The notes: a model not told the origin generated them from the sequence alone. A DNA stretch of 19,641 nucleotides from UBA5972 sp002430125 (GCA_937892915.1 CALBIC010000170.1:1-19641); one strand, 5' to 3'. Shown: positions 1 to 8,587, counted from the first letter of the stretch. A program made the numbers and translations.

Positions 1-177
1 CGCGTAACTCAAACGCCGCGCCTGTGGCGTCCGAGAAACCTACACCATAGCGGACTTTCGCTGCGGACGGCATAAAGGGCAGCTTTGGGCCGGAAGTCAT
101 CAATCTCCGAAAATAACCGGCGGCACCTTAACCAGCCCAACATAACCTCAACACCTTCCGATCAATCAATCCCGACC
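1..177. other. Unassigned left flank
   Basis: No supported gene, hairpin or RNA is seen. The stretch lies downstream of the phosphotransferase stop. An open plus-strand frame starting at 85 runs antisense through that gene and looks spurious. Confidence 0.5.
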
Positions 178-1281
178 CTAACTTTCCGACCGCCCGAACC
201 CGTCAACGGCCGCCGCGCAATCCTGAAAAAACGCCGTCATTGGCCGCGTCAATGTGGACCGGTCAGCCCATGCAGCCCCGCGCGCGCACAAGTTCTTAGC
301 CAATTGAGGATCAACCCCAACCTTGTCGTATTTCATCGCGTCAGCCACATTGACCCATCCTGCCGCCATGAACCGCAAGTGGATCAATTGCAGCCGCTGC
401 ACCATGTGAAAGGTGATAAAGTCGGTAAGGTAAGCCAGCTCGACAGCTTTATCAGCGGCGGGCAGAAGGTATTCAAGGATCGGCACAACAACCTCGGGGC
501 CAAGCGGCCAGAACTCGTCACCAGCCAGCCAGGCGAAATCTTCCATGCCCTGACGGCGGCCGCAATGTTCCCAATCAAACCAGTAGACTTGCCCGTCAGC
601 CCCGATTGACCCGTTTCCGGGCCGGGAATCCCATTTGATAAATCTTGTGGCAGGCACAGTCAGGCGCGCCGTCAGGGCATCCATATCCAATTGCGGGTGG
701 TCAGTTCCGTACCTGTCAGCCACTGTCAGGGACGAGTTGATCAGCCCGCGAACCCAGCTTTCATTTTCGCCCAACGCCGGAACAACCGCCGCAAGATCTG
801 CCTTTGCCGCTGCGGTGTGTATACGCAGCAAGCTTTCGAACGTGTTTTCTGCCAACGCCAGCTGCCCAATGGCACTCTCTTGACGCATCGTACTGGTCAA
901 ACGCTTTGAGCCGACATCTTCCTGAAAGAACAACTGTTCGGTGCCACCCAGATATTTCGGCACCGGTGCGCCAAGTTCAGACAGGCGTTTAAGCACCTCG
1001 ACCTCCATCCGCATGCGTCCGGGATATATGCGCTGCGTGGCAATGATTGATTTGCCGGGAAAATGCACCCTGAAACTGACGCGGGATTTGCCACCGGGGG
1101 CGGTGACTTTTTCAACCGGCAGACTAAAAATCTTTTCACAGATTTCGGCGATCTGCTCCGGCTCCAATCTTTCGGAATTTTCTGCCAACGGTGCCTTATC
1201 CTTTTTTGTTTTCAAGGACTCTATACCGGCGACCGCGCAAGAAAAACATCTTTCCGATCCAGGGCCACGGCTTTCTGACAT
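178..1281 (-). CDS. APH/choline-kinase-fold phosphotransferase
   Basis: A 367-aa protein of the aminoglycoside phosphotransferase/choline kinase fold, which normally moves the ATP gamma-phosphate to a small-molecule hydroxyl. Visible motifs are a catalytic-loop variant KWDSRPGN (residues 216-223; D218 as catalytic base, N223 for metal) and FDWEHCGRR (235-243; D236 as the metal-binding Asp). A glycine-rich stretch APGGKS lies at 61-66. The segment where the ATP-binding lysine is expected reads IIATQR, so Gln/Arg may stand in its place. No signal peptide or membrane segment is seen. The first 30 or so residues look non-conserved and the ATG has no clear ribosome site, so a later TTG (about residue 32, preceded by AAGG) is possible. 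It is divergent from deoC, with 89 bases between the starts. The substrate cannot be told from sequence; resistance is not implied. Confidence 0.75.
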   Translation of the reverse strand: MSESRGPGSERCFSCAVAGIESLKTKKDKAPLAENSERLEPEQIAEICEKIFSLPVEKVTAPGGKSRVSFRVHFPGKSIIATQRIYPGRMRMEVEVLKRLSELGAPVPKYLGGTEQLFFQEDVGSKRLTSTMRQESAIGQLALAENTFESLLRIHTAAAKADLAAVVPALGENESWVRGLINSSLTVADRYGTDHPQLDMDALTARLTVPATRFIKWDSRPGNGSIGADGQVYWFDWEHCGRRQGMEDFAWLAGDEFWPLGPEVVVPILEYLLPAADKAVELAYLTDFITFHMVQRLQLIHLRFMAAGWVNVADAMKYDKVGVDPQLAKNLCARGAAWADRSTLTRPMTAFFQDCAAAVDGFGRSES

Positions 1282-1370
1282 TGTGATCTAAGGCTGGCTT
1301 TCCTTGAACATCCACTTAATCCATGTCAGGCTTAACCTTCTGCCCCATGTGAAACCCGGAGTTTGGTTAA

Positions 1371-2384
1371 ATGTCGGTACCTTCCACAATCGGCCCTGTC
1401 GCTGTACCAATGGCGAACGGCAAGCCGCAGCCACACAACATCCGCAATCCCGGTATGGCGCTTGATCTTGATTGGGTGCGCGGTGTGCAAGTCAACACCA
1501 GTGCCGTCGAGCGGCGCACCGCCAGCCTGCCGGGGCGGCGTTCGGTCAAGAAAGACTGGCAGGCGGCGTGGTTGCTGAAAGCGGTTTCCCTGATCGATCT
1601 GACGACCCTGTCTGGCGATGACACTGAAAACCGGGTGCACCGATTGTGCCGCAAAGCGATGCAGCCTGTGCGCCAGGATTTGCTTGAAGCACTTGGAATG
1701 GGGGATCGCCATCTGACCACGGGTGCGGTTTGCGTGTATCATGAAATGGTGCCAGCGGCGGTTCGCGCGCTGGAAGGCTCCGGCGTACCGGTCGCGGCGG
1801 TTTCGACCGGCTTTCCGGCGGGGCTGTCGCCACTGAACCTGCGGATTGCCGAGATTGAAGCCTCGGTCAAAGCCGGGGCGCACGAGATTGATATCGTGAT
1901 TTCCCGCCGCCATGTGCTGACCCAAAACTGGCAGGCGCTTTATGACGAAATGCGCGCCTTTCGCGCCGCCTGTGGTGATGCGCATGTCAAGGCAATCCTC
2001 GCCACCGGTGATTTGCAGACGCTGCGAAATGTCGCCCGTGCGTCGCTGGTTTGCATGATGGCGGGTGCAGATTTCATCAAGACCTCGACCGGCAAAGAAG
2101 GGGTAAATGCCACTTTGCCGGTGTCGCTGGTTATGGTGCGGCAAATCCGGGATTATCTGGATCAGACCGGTATCAGGATCGGTTTCAAACCGGCAGGCGG
2201 GGTTTCCAAGGCCAAGGATTCGATCAATTACATGGTGCTGATGAAGGAAGAACTGGGGCTGCCGTGGTTGCAACCTGATCTGTTCCGTTTCGGCGCGTCC
2301 TCGTTGTTGGGCGATATCGAACGGCAGTTGGAACATCATCTTACGGGCCGGTATTCGGCCGATTTCAGACATGCGATGGGTTGA
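1371..2384 (+). CDS. deoC: Deoxyribose-phosphate aldolase
   Basis: A class I aldolase that splits 2-deoxy-D-ribose-5-phosphate into glyceraldehyde-3-phosphate and acetaldehyde in cytosolic deoxynucleoside catabolism. The 337 residues carry the family signatures: EIDIV (D174 region), DFIKTSTGKEG with the Schiff-base lysine K237, and GFKPAGG with the proton-relay lysine K273. At 337 aa it belongs to the longer DeoC type, like animal DERA, rather than the roughly 260-aa enterobacterial form; the extra length is mostly the first 65 residues. The ATG is preceded by GGAG nine bases upstream. Its stop falls inside the first codons of one possible start of the next gene, so the two are co-transcribed and probably translationally coupled. 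Downstream oxidation of acetaldehyde by the adjacent ALDH is inference. Confidence 0.95.
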   Translation: MSVPSTIGPVAVPMANGKPQPHNIRNPGMALDLDWVRGVQVNTSAVERRTASLPGRRSVKKDWQAAWLLKAVSLIDLTTLSGDDTENRVHRLCRKAMQPVRQDLLEALGMGDRHLTTGAVCVYHEMVPAAVRALEGSGVPVAAVSTGFPAGLSPLNLRIAEIEASVKAGAHEIDIVISRRHVLTQNWQALYDEMRAFRAACGDAHVKAILATGDLQTLRNVARASLVCMMAGADFIKTSTGKEGVNATLPVSLVMVRQIRDYLDQTGIRIGFKPAGGVSKAKDSINYMVLMKEELGLPWLQPDLFRFGASSLLGDIERQLEHHLTGRYSADFRHAMG

Positions 2385-2388
2385 AAAC

Positions 2389-4740
2389 ATGCACATCCCC
2401 GAAATTTTTGATACGATGGAATACGGCCCCGCGCCGGAATCAGCGGCCGAAGCCACGAATTGGCTGGCGCAGCACCATGCTGCATTTGGCATGTTTATTG
2501 ACGGCGCGTTCACCGATCCTGCAGACGGTTTTGACACCCGCAATCCGGCAAATGGCCAGGTTCTGGCGCAGATCACACAGGCCAAGACGGCGGAAATTGA
2601 TACCGCTGTGGCCGCCGCGCGCCGTGCCCAACCAAAATGGGCATCGCTTGGCGGGCATGGCCGCGCGCGGTTCCTGTATGCGCTGGCGCGGTTGCTGCAA
2701 AAACACGCCCGTCTGTTTGCAGTGGTCGAGACTTTGGACAACGGCAAGCCGATCCGCGAAAGCCGCGATATCGACATTCCACTGGTCGCACGGCATTTTT
2801 ATTATCACGCCGGGGCCGCGCAGTTGATGGAAACCGAAATGCCCGGCCAACAGGCAATCGGCGTGGCAGGCCAGATCATCCCGTGGAATTTCCCGCTGCT
2901 GATGCTGGCCTGGAAAATTGCGCCTGCCCTTGCGATGGGCAATACGGTGGTTCTGAAACCGGCGGAATATACGTCGTTATCCGCGTTGCTGTTTGCCGAA
3001 ATTTGCGTCGAGGCAGGCCTGCCCAAAGGCGTGGTCAATATCGTCACTGGCGATGGCCGCGTCGGCGAGATGATCGTCAACCACCCCGGCATCGACAAAA
3101 TAGCCTTTACCGGATCAACCGAAGTTGGCCGCAAAATCCGCGCCGCAACTGCTGGTTCTGGCAAATCGCTGACGTTGGAACTGGGCGGCAAGTCACCGTT
3201 TATCGTGTTTGACGACGCGGATTTGGACTCGGCCGTTGAAGGCTTGGTTGACGCGATCTGGTTCAATCAAGGGCAGGTTTGCTGCGCTGGTTCGCGACTT
3301 TTGGTGCAAGAAGGCGTGGCAACTTCGCTTTATGCAAAACTGCATTCGCGAATGGACAAACTTCGGCTAGGGGACCCCTTGGATAAGGCGATTGATGTCG
3401 GCGCAATCATTGATCCGGCGCAATTGCAGGCGATCACCGAAATGGTGGATAGCGGTCTGGCGGATGGCGGCACGATTTACCGCGCCAACACGCCGATCCC
3501 GACGACCGGATGCTATTATCCCCCAACGCTGATTACCGGCTTGGAAAGTGCCTCGCGGCTGATGCAGGAGGAAATCTTTGGCCCGGTGCTGGTGGCAATG
3601 ACCTTTCGCACTCCGTCCGAAGCCGTCTCTTTGGCCAACAACTCGCGGTACGGGTTGGCGGCGTCGATCTGGACGGAAAATATCAATCTGGCGCTGGATA
3701 TCGCACCCAAGGTCAATGCCGGGGTGGCATGGATCAACTGTACCAATCAGTTTGACGCCGCCGCCGGATTTGGCGGGCGTCGCGAAAGCGGTTTTGGCCG
3801 TGAAGGTGGCCGCGAAGGGCTGTTCGCTTATACCAAACCCAAGGCCAAAGCCAAACCACTGGCGCGGATCCAAGCCTATAAAGGCGAGTCTGGTCCGGCG
3901 GATGCAGCACTTGACCGGACCGCGAAGAATTATGTCGGCGGCAAACAAGCCCGACCCGATGGCGGATATGTCAAAGCGGTCTACAGCCCCAAAGGGCATT
4001 TCCTTGGCCATGTCGGCGCTGGAAACCGCAAGGACATCCGCAACGCAGTCGAGGCGGCGCACAAGGCGGCTGGCTGGGCCAGGACGACCGGACATTTGCG
4101 CGCACAGATCCTTTTTTATATCGCTGAAAACCTGTCAGCCCGGGCTGGCGAATTTGCCCACCGACTGGCAACCATGACCGGCAACAAAGGCCACGCAAAG
4201 GCCGAGGTTCAGACCAGTATCGAATGCCTGTTCACCTATGCAGCTTGGGCCGACAAATACGACGGTGCCGTGCATAACGTGCCGATCCGTGGCGTCGCCC
4301 TGGCAATGAACGAACCGGTCGGCGTCATCGGCATCGGATGTGCGGATGAAGCGCCTTTGCTGGGCCTGATTTCAACTGTCGCACCGGCGATTGCGATGGG
4401 GAACACCTGTGTTGTTGTGCCGTCAGACGCCTTTCCACTGGTCGCGACAGATTTTTATCAGGTGCTTGATACCTCTGATTTGCCGGGTGGTGTGGTCAAT
4501 ATCGTCACCGGCGCGCATAGCGATCTGATGAAAACCCTTGCGGCGCACGATGACGTGGATGCGGTCTGGTATTTCGGGTCAGACGATCTATCGGAAATGA
4601 TTGAAAATGAAGCGGCGCATAACCTGAAACGCACATGGGTAAATCAGCAATGCGCGCGTGACTGGACCCAGACAGACGCGCAGGAATTTTTACGGCACGC
4701 AACAGATGTGAAAAACATCTGGATCCCTTACGGAGAATGA
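2389..4740 (+). CDS. ALDH16-type aldehyde dehydrogenase with fused second ALDH-like domain
   Basis: A 783-aa protein with two ALDH-superfamily modules. Domain 1 (about residues 35-485) is complete: PWNFP (165-169), the cofactor lysine in VLKPAEYT (K190), general base E264 in LELGGKSP, catalytic Cys298 in NQGQVC and EEIFGPV (394-400). Domain 2 (about 515-783) keeps the Rossmann-like start (NEPVGVIGIG, APAIAMGNT, PGGVVNIVTG) but ends before any catalytic Cys. This layout matches ALDH16, a family with a bacterial structure from the Rhodobacterales genus Loktanella (from memory). It oxidises aldehydes to acids with NAD(P)+; the substrate here is probably linked to DeoC. The chosen ATG lies four bases after the deoC stop; an in-frame ATG at 2371 overlaps deoC by 14 bases. 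Neither has a strong ribosome site, suggesting coupling. Its stop overlaps the argE-like start. Confidence 0.92.
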   Translation: MHIPEIFDTMEYGPAPESAAEATNWLAQHHAAFGMFIDGAFTDPADGFDTRNPANGQVLAQITQAKTAEIDTAVAAARRAQPKWASLGGHGRARFLYALARLLQKHARLFAVVETLDNGKPIRESRDIDIPLVARHFYYHAGAAQLMETEMPGQQAIGVAGQIIPWNFPLLMLAWKIAPALAMGNTVVLKPAEYTSLSALLFAEICVEAGLPKGVVNIVTGDGRVGEMIVNHPGIDKIAFTGSTEVGRKIRAATAGSGKSLTLELGGKSPFIVFDDADLDSAVEGLVDAIWFNQGQVCCAGSRLLVQEGVATSLYAKLHSRMDKLRLGDPLDKAIDVGAIIDPAQLQAITEMVDSGLADGGTIYRANTPIPTTGCYYPPTLITGLESASRLMQEEIFGPVLVAMTFRTPSEAVSLANNSRYGLAASIWTENINLALDIAPKVNAGVAWINCTNQFDAAAGFGGRRESGFGREGGREGLFAYTKPKAKAKPLARIQAYKGESGPADAALDRTAKNYVGGKQARPDGGYVKAVYSPKGHFLGHVGAGNRKDIRNAVEAAHKAAGWARTTGHLRAQILFYIAENLSARAGEFAHRLATMTGNKGHAKAEVQTSIECLFTYAAWADKYDGAVHNVPIRGVALAMNEPVGVIGIGCADEAPLLGLISTVAPAIAMGNTCVVVPSDAFPLVATDFYQVLDTSDLPGGVVNIVTGAHSDLMKTLAAHDDVDAVWYFGSDDLSEMIENEAAHNLKRTWVNQQCARDWTQTDAQEFLRHATDVKNIWIPYGE

Positions 4741-5894
4741 ACACCTTGAATACTTTAGAAATCCTTGAACGCCTGATCGCCTTTCCAACGGTCAGTCGTG
4801 ATCCCAACCGCGCGCTGATCGACTGGGTGGTGGCGCTGCTGGCTGAACACGGAATTGCCAGCACGCTGATCCCCGATGCAAGCGGTCACAAGGCCAATCT
4901 ATACGCCACCATCGGCCCAGTCGACCGCCCCGGCGTGATGTTGTCAGGCCATACCGATGTTGTGCCGGTCGATGGGCAGGATTGGGCCAAGCCACCGTTT
5001 GAACTAACGCAAGCGGATGGCAAGGTTTTTGGGCGCGGCACCGCCGATATGAAGGGGTTTTGTGCGGCTGCAATCAAAGCGGCGATCATGGCGTCCAAGC
5101 GGGATCTGAAAACGCCTTTGCACCTGGCGCTGTCTTATGACGAGGAAATCGGCTGCATCGGCGTGCGGTCCCTGGTGGATATGCTGGCCGCGGCTCCGCT
5201 GCGGCCAATGATGTGCATTGTTGGCGAACCAACCGGCATGCAGGTGGCGTCCGGCCATAAAGGCAAGGTCGCCTTGCGGGCGACGTGTAAGGGCGAAGAG
5301 GGCCATTCGGCGCTGGCGCCTTTGGCGATGAACGCGCTGCATCTGGCGATTGATTTCGGCAATGCTGTGCGGGCAAAACAGGCAGCGATTGCTGCGACCG
5401 GGCATAAAGACCACGATTACGACGTGCCGTATACGACGCTGCATCTGGGCAAAATTGCTGGTGGTGAATCGTTGAATATCGTTCCAAATCTGGCGACGGT
5501 TGACTTTGAAATCCGCAATCTGGCGGAAGATGACCCACAGGCGATCATCGCTGAATTAGCGGCCGAGGCGGCCAAGATTGTCAGCAACGCCAACCATAAA
5601 TCGGCGGCAATTGAGATCACCGAGACGTTCTCCTATCCCGGCCTGCTGACCCCGCAAAACGCCGATGTCATGGCGTTTGTGCGCGCGTTGACCGGATCAA
5701 ACGGCTCGATCAAAGTGGCGTTTGGCACCGAAGGCGGGTTGTTTAACGCCAAGCTGGGCATCCCGACAGTGGTTTGCGGACCGGGATCAATGATGCAGGG
5801 CCACAAGCCGGACGAATTTGTATCGCTGGAACAGCTGGCGGCTTGTGACACGATGATGTCAAATCTGGTGCGCCGGTTGGAAGGTGAGATTTAA
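4737..5894 (+). CDS. argE: ArgE-type M20 deacetylase (N-acetylornithine deacetylase family)
   Basis: A 385-aa di-zinc M20 metallohydrolase of the ArgE/DapE group. Metal and catalytic residues are all visible: SGHTDVVP (H72, with D74), GRGTADMKG (D104), YDEEIGC (E136/E137), VGEPTG (E164) and QGHKPDEF (H356). The central dimerisation domain sits roughly at 175-290. Family members hydrolyse N2-acetyl-L-ornithine to ornithine, but M20 paralogues act on many N-acyl amino acids. The ATG overlaps the ALDH stop as ATGA, so it is translated with deoC and the ALDH. That setting is catabolic, and no arginine-biosynthesis genes lie nearby, so the physiological substrate may not be acetylornithine. A TTG nine bases later (4746) has better-spaced GGAG and is an alternative start. 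No signal peptide; cytosolic. Confidence 0.85.
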   Translation: MNTLNTLEILERLIAFPTVSRDPNRALIDWVVALLAEHGIASTLIPDASGHKANLYATIGPVDRPGVMLSGHTDVVPVDGQDWAKPPFELTQADGKVFGRGTADMKGFCAAAIKAAIMASKRDLKTPLHLALSYDEEIGCIGVRSLVDMLAAAPLRPMMCIVGEPTGMQVASGHKGKVALRATCKGEEGHSALAPLAMNALHLAIDFGNAVRAKQAAIAATGHKDHDYDVPYTTLHLGKIAGGESLNIVPNLATVDFEIRNLAEDDPQAIIAELAAEAAKIVSNANHKSAAIEITETFSYPGLLTPQNADVMAFVRALTGSNGSIKVAFGTEGGLFNAKLGIPTVVCGPGSMMQGHKPDEFVSLEQLAACDTMMSNLVRRLEGEI

Positions 5895-5898
5895 GGGA

Positions 5899-5909
5899 CG
5901 CCTCCGGCG
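5899..5909. repeat. Short GC hairpin downstream of argE
   Basis: CGCC-TCC-GGCG followed by GGGATATTTG, five bases after the argE stop in a 52-base convergent gap. The four-pair stem has no T run, so it is a poor intrinsic terminator. Similar GC hairpins followed by GGATATTT recur downstream of genes in Roseobacter-group genomes, from memory. Confidence 0.3.
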
Positions 5910-5946
5910 GGGATATTTGAACCTCTGAGAAATCAGCAGCGCTTTG

Positions 5947-6615
5947 CTATTTCTTTGAACGCCACGTCCCCAGCCATGCCAGAGCCCGCCCCCAAAGACC
6001 GGACGCACGATCACCCATCGCATCGGCCTGGTCTTCGACTTTGTCCCAGGCCTTGCCCAAATCCTCGAGCACCGGATCGATCCGGGCTTGGCGAAATTTC
6101 TGAATTTTGCGATAAATCCACAGAAGGATCAGCGCCACCAGCGTCAGGAAAATGATGTTGAACCACGGGATGATGGTGACATCAGGACTGTCAACCTGAC
6201 GCACGGAAATCGCGTTCGGATAGATCGACAAGAACTCGTTGCGCCAGCCGTAATGCGTGATAACCGCCCATTGCGGGGCGGCACGGGTGGATACCAGATC
6301 GGCGGTTTCGCCCTGCAGGTTTGAGGTGTCGAACTTGAAATAGGGCGGCCAGCCCCACGAGGTATCCTCGTTGCGATAAACCATCACGCCACCGTCGGGA
6401 TAGGCCGCATATATCAGCCTTAGATCGCGGTTGATCCCGACGGCATTGCCACTGTCGGGTTGCGCGTAAAATATCCGGTTCCAGCCGGAAAAGTCCTGCC
6501 GGATAACCTCGGTGCCAGTGATCCGCACCACGTCATGCTGCGGCAGCGTGTAATGGGCAAAGCCAAACACGATCAGCGTAATCAGCGAGATCAAAGTCCA
6601 TTTCACATAACGCAT
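5947..6615 (-). CDS. DUF1523-family membrane protein
   Basis: A 222-aa protein with an N-terminal membrane segment (about 7-25) and a second at about 150-168. The roughly 125-residue loop between them would be periplasmic if both ends are cytosolic. The tail after the second segment is charged and helical. The opening, MRYVKWTL... followed by HYTLPQHDVVRITGTEV, matches my memory of DUF1523, a Rhodobacterales-enriched family of unknown function. The loop has many aromatics (YFKFD, WAVITHYGW) but no recognisable catalytic motif. It is the last gene of the minus-strand run, nine bases after the 88-aa gene, with AAGGA six bases before the ATG. Its co-expression with two other small membrane proteins suggests a shared inner-membrane assembly (inference). 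Confidence 0.8.
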   Translation of the reverse strand: MRYVKWTLISLITLIVFGFAHYTLPQHDVVRITGTEVIRQDFSGWNRIFYAQPDSGNAVGINRDLRLIYAAYPDGGVMVYRNEDTSWGWPPYFKFDTSNLQGETADLVSTRAAPQWAVITHYGWRNEFLSIYPNAISVRQVDSPDVTIIPWFNIIFLTLVALILLWIYRKIQKFRQARIDPVLEDLGKAWDKVEDQADAMGDRASGLWGRALAWLGTWRSKK

Positions 6616-6624
6616 CCGGTTTCC

Positions 6625-6891
6625 TTACATGTAATTCGAAACATAAATCAACGTCATCACCACCATTAGCGGGATGATGTAAACGCCCAAAATCAGTTTG
6701 CGCCGGAACGAGCCCCGATATTCAGCCATGCCTTTATCGACATAATCATCCCGCGCGCCATCAATGCCTCCAGCATCAAATTCGGCCTCCAGCTGTTTGC
6801 GGCACCGCCAGCGCTGCATGAGGGACAGATAAGCATAGATCACCGTCAAAACAACGAATGCTATGGCAAAAAGACGAATTCCACCGATCAT
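6625..6891 (-). CDS. Small two-TM membrane protein
   Basis: An 88-aa protein I cannot assign to a named family. It has two predicted membrane segments, about 5-25 and 65-86, joined by a charged 40-residue loop (MQRWRCRKQLEAEFDAGG and onward). By the positive-inside rule the loop is probably cytosolic. The ATG overlaps the stop of the upstream 455-aa gene by four bases (ATGA), and an excellent AGGAGG lies five bases upstream, so start and reality of the gene are well supported. It sits between the 455-aa protein and the DUF1523 protein in an almost gapless block. Confidence 0.8.
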   Translation of the reverse strand: MIGGIRLFAIAFVVLTVIYAYLSLMQRWRCRKQLEAEFDAGGIDGARDDYVDKGMAEYRGSFRRKLILGVYIIPLMVVMTLIYVSNYM

Positions 6892-8255
6892 TGGTTCCTC
6901 CTGATGGCGCCCCAGGGGCCAACCCGGCGGATCATGTCCGCCGCAACAGTTGGAGCTGGTGGCGGCGGTGGGGCGACATCCTCCATGCCGGGTTCCGGCC
7001 CGAACAGGGCTGCGCGAGCATCTGCCTTATCAACCGAATATTCGCGGGCCAGAAAATCCACCACAAAGGCTTTCTTCGCCTCGGGCCAGGTTAAATAGGT
7101 GCGATAGAACGCTTCTTTGTGGCAGATAAACAATTGCCGCACATCCTTGGGTGACAATTCCGCCAGCAGCATATTGACCAGATCCCGATCCTTGGTCTGG
7201 CTGGCGCGCAAGGTATAGAAAAACGCCGGATGTTCCGAGGTGATGCGCGGCCATTCACCGTTGTTTTCAACGTATCGCAGCAGATCGCTTAGGGCATGAA
7301 ACTCGTCCGGAAGCTCGGCCAGATGCTGGCGCGCCGCCCGGCGCAGGGCGACGCGGTCCATGCCCGTCAGGTCTTCACCGCGCAGCGCAGCCGTATCCAC
7401 CAGAATGAAATCCAGCCGCTGGCGCAGCAGGGACGCGGCATTCAGATTGCTGGCCGCCACCACACTTTCGGCCAGCGCATTATCCGCCAGAAACTTGGCA
7501 ATGCCGTTTCTATCAGCGAAATCAAGCACATGTTCGATCGGCAGCTTGCCCAGCGCCTTGGCGTCGCCCACCGTAATTGCTGCCGGAAGCGGCACGTCGC
7601 GAAAGATATAGATGCCACCGAAATGTTCGGTATAGAAATTATCCTGCCGGAAACTGGCGGTTTTCAGGCTGATCGGGTTGCGCATGATGTCGCCGGATTT
7701 CTTGGCCAGTTCGATCATGTCAGCGATCAGAACATCATCCCACCACGCATCGGGCTCGGTTTGAAACCGGTCGATTTTGCCAAGCAAGACTTTGGCGTCA
7801 ACCAGATGGTTTTCGGTGGTGTCCGCCTCGATCTCGACCTGCCGGATATTGAACAGACGGGCCGGATCAGCCACCGAATAGACCGAGTTTACCAACTCGC
7901 CCGCCACCGCATCCCGCGTGGTCAGCGCGAAAAGCTGGGTTTCGTTTTCAAGGATGAAGCTTTTCAAAATCTCGCGCGAGGTTGAAAATTTCGCGTTCAG
8001 CAGCGGGGCGGTTTTCTGCTTGGTTGATAGCAGAATGAACTGCCGGTTGCAGCCGTTCGGGTTGAGGTACAGATCGTCGTTCAGCTCGTCCCCAATTTCG
8101 GGGGCAAAGCCGGAAATGTCGATGTGAAACTCGGTCAGTTTGGTTTCTTTGCCGGTCAGATGTTTCAACGCGCGGTTATAACGCTCGACCAAAGCGGTCG
8201 AGTTTACCTCGAACAGGTTGCCATACATCAACCTGGCTTTGATCAGGCGCATCAT
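6888..8255 (-). CDS. Conserved protein of unknown function (possibly DUF6638)
   Basis: A 455-aa soluble-looking protein without signal peptide or membrane segments. The N-terminal part (YGNLFEVNS, FHIDISGFAPEIGDEL, DDLYLNPNGCNRQF) is the kind of stretch I associate with a Rhodobacterales family catalogued as DUF6638; this is memory and not a search. The middle is helical and rich in Leu and charged residues. A proline-rich linker (PPPPPAP, near 435) precedes a short basic tail ending in AIRRNQ. Two tandem ATGs (8255 and 8252) open the frame; the first overlaps the stop of the 109-aa membrane gene as ATGA, and AAGGA lies nine bases upstream. No enzymatic motif is seen. Tight coupling with small membrane proteins on both sides suggests it works with them at the membrane. 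Confidence 0.8.
   Translation of the reverse strand: MMRLIKARLMYGNLFEVNSTALVERYNRALKHLTGKETKLTEFHIDISGFAPEIGDELNDDLYLNPNGCNRQFILLSTKQKTAPLLNAKFSTSREILKSFILENETQLFALTTRDAVAGELVNSVYSVADPARLFNIRQVEIEADTTENHLVDAKVLLGKIDRFQTEPDAWWDDVLIADMIELAKKSGDIMRNPISLKTASFRQDNFYTEHFGGIYIFRDVPLPAAITVGDAKALGKLPIEHVLDFADRNGIAKFLADNALAESVVAASNLNAASLLRQRLDFILVDTAALRGEDLTGMDRVALRRAARQHLAELPDEFHALSDLLRYVENNGEWPRITSEHPAFFYTLRASQTKDRDLVNMLLAELSPKDVRQLFICHKEAFYRTYLTWPEAKKAFVVDFLAREYSVDKADARAALFGPEPGMEDVAPPPPPAPTVAADMIRRVGPWGAIRRNQ
6897..6902 (-). promoter_or_regulatory. Ribosome binding site of the 88-aa membrane gene
   Basis: AGGAGG on the minus strand, five bases before the ATG at 6891 and inside the end of the upstream 455-aa gene. 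It fixes the start despite the four-base overlap. Confidence 0.75.
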
Positions 8256-8581
8256 TTCGGCAGGTCCTTGGCGCGGTATTTCAGGCCGTAAAGGGCGGCG
8301 TACCAGACGCCGGAAAAGATCAGCAGGAATTTGGCGACGCCGGGCAGGCCGACGAGGTGCATGAAGTCACCTTGATAGAGGACCTCGTAGTAAATGACCG
8401 AGGCGACCACAAAGCTGACGCCGGTGATGGTGGCCAGCAGCAGCACGTAAAGGAACCCCATCGACAGCGGGGTTTTCGGGCCTTTCCAGCGTTCATGTGC
8501 GCGCTGCACCATCCAGCGCGCCACAAGGACAGCGGCGGCGGCAAAGGCGATAAGGACGAGCCAGTTGAGGAATTGGGTCAT
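8252..8581 (-). CDS. Small three-TM membrane protein
   Basis: A 109-aa protein of unknown function with three predicted membrane segments (about 4-25, 42-67 and 82-100). The first loop is basic (RAHERWKGPK) and the C-terminus is short and charged (KYRAKDLPK). The frame stays open upstream to 8779, but that part is Arg/Pro/Gly-rich low-complexity translation of the GC-rich spacer. The ATG at 8581 has AAAGGA six bases before it and begins a proper hydrophobic helix, so it is the better start. Its stop overlaps the 455-aa gene by four bases. It opens the downstream half of the minus-strand run. Confidence 0.8.
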   Translation of the reverse strand: MTQFLNWLVLIAFAAAAVLVARWMVQRAHERWKGPKTPLSMGFLYVLLLATITGVSFVVASVIYYEVLYQGDFMHLVGLPGVAKFLLIFSGVWYAALYGLKYRAKDLPK

Positions 8582-8587
8582 GTCATG

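Noticed and set aside
1332..2777. 481-aa minus-strand open frame
   Set aside because: Antisense to deoC and the start of the ALDH gene, both of which have intact catalytic motifs.
4000..4740. ALDH second domain as a separate broken gene
   Set aside because: It is in frame with domain 1 without a stop or start of its own, and the two-domain layout is the normal ALDH16 form.
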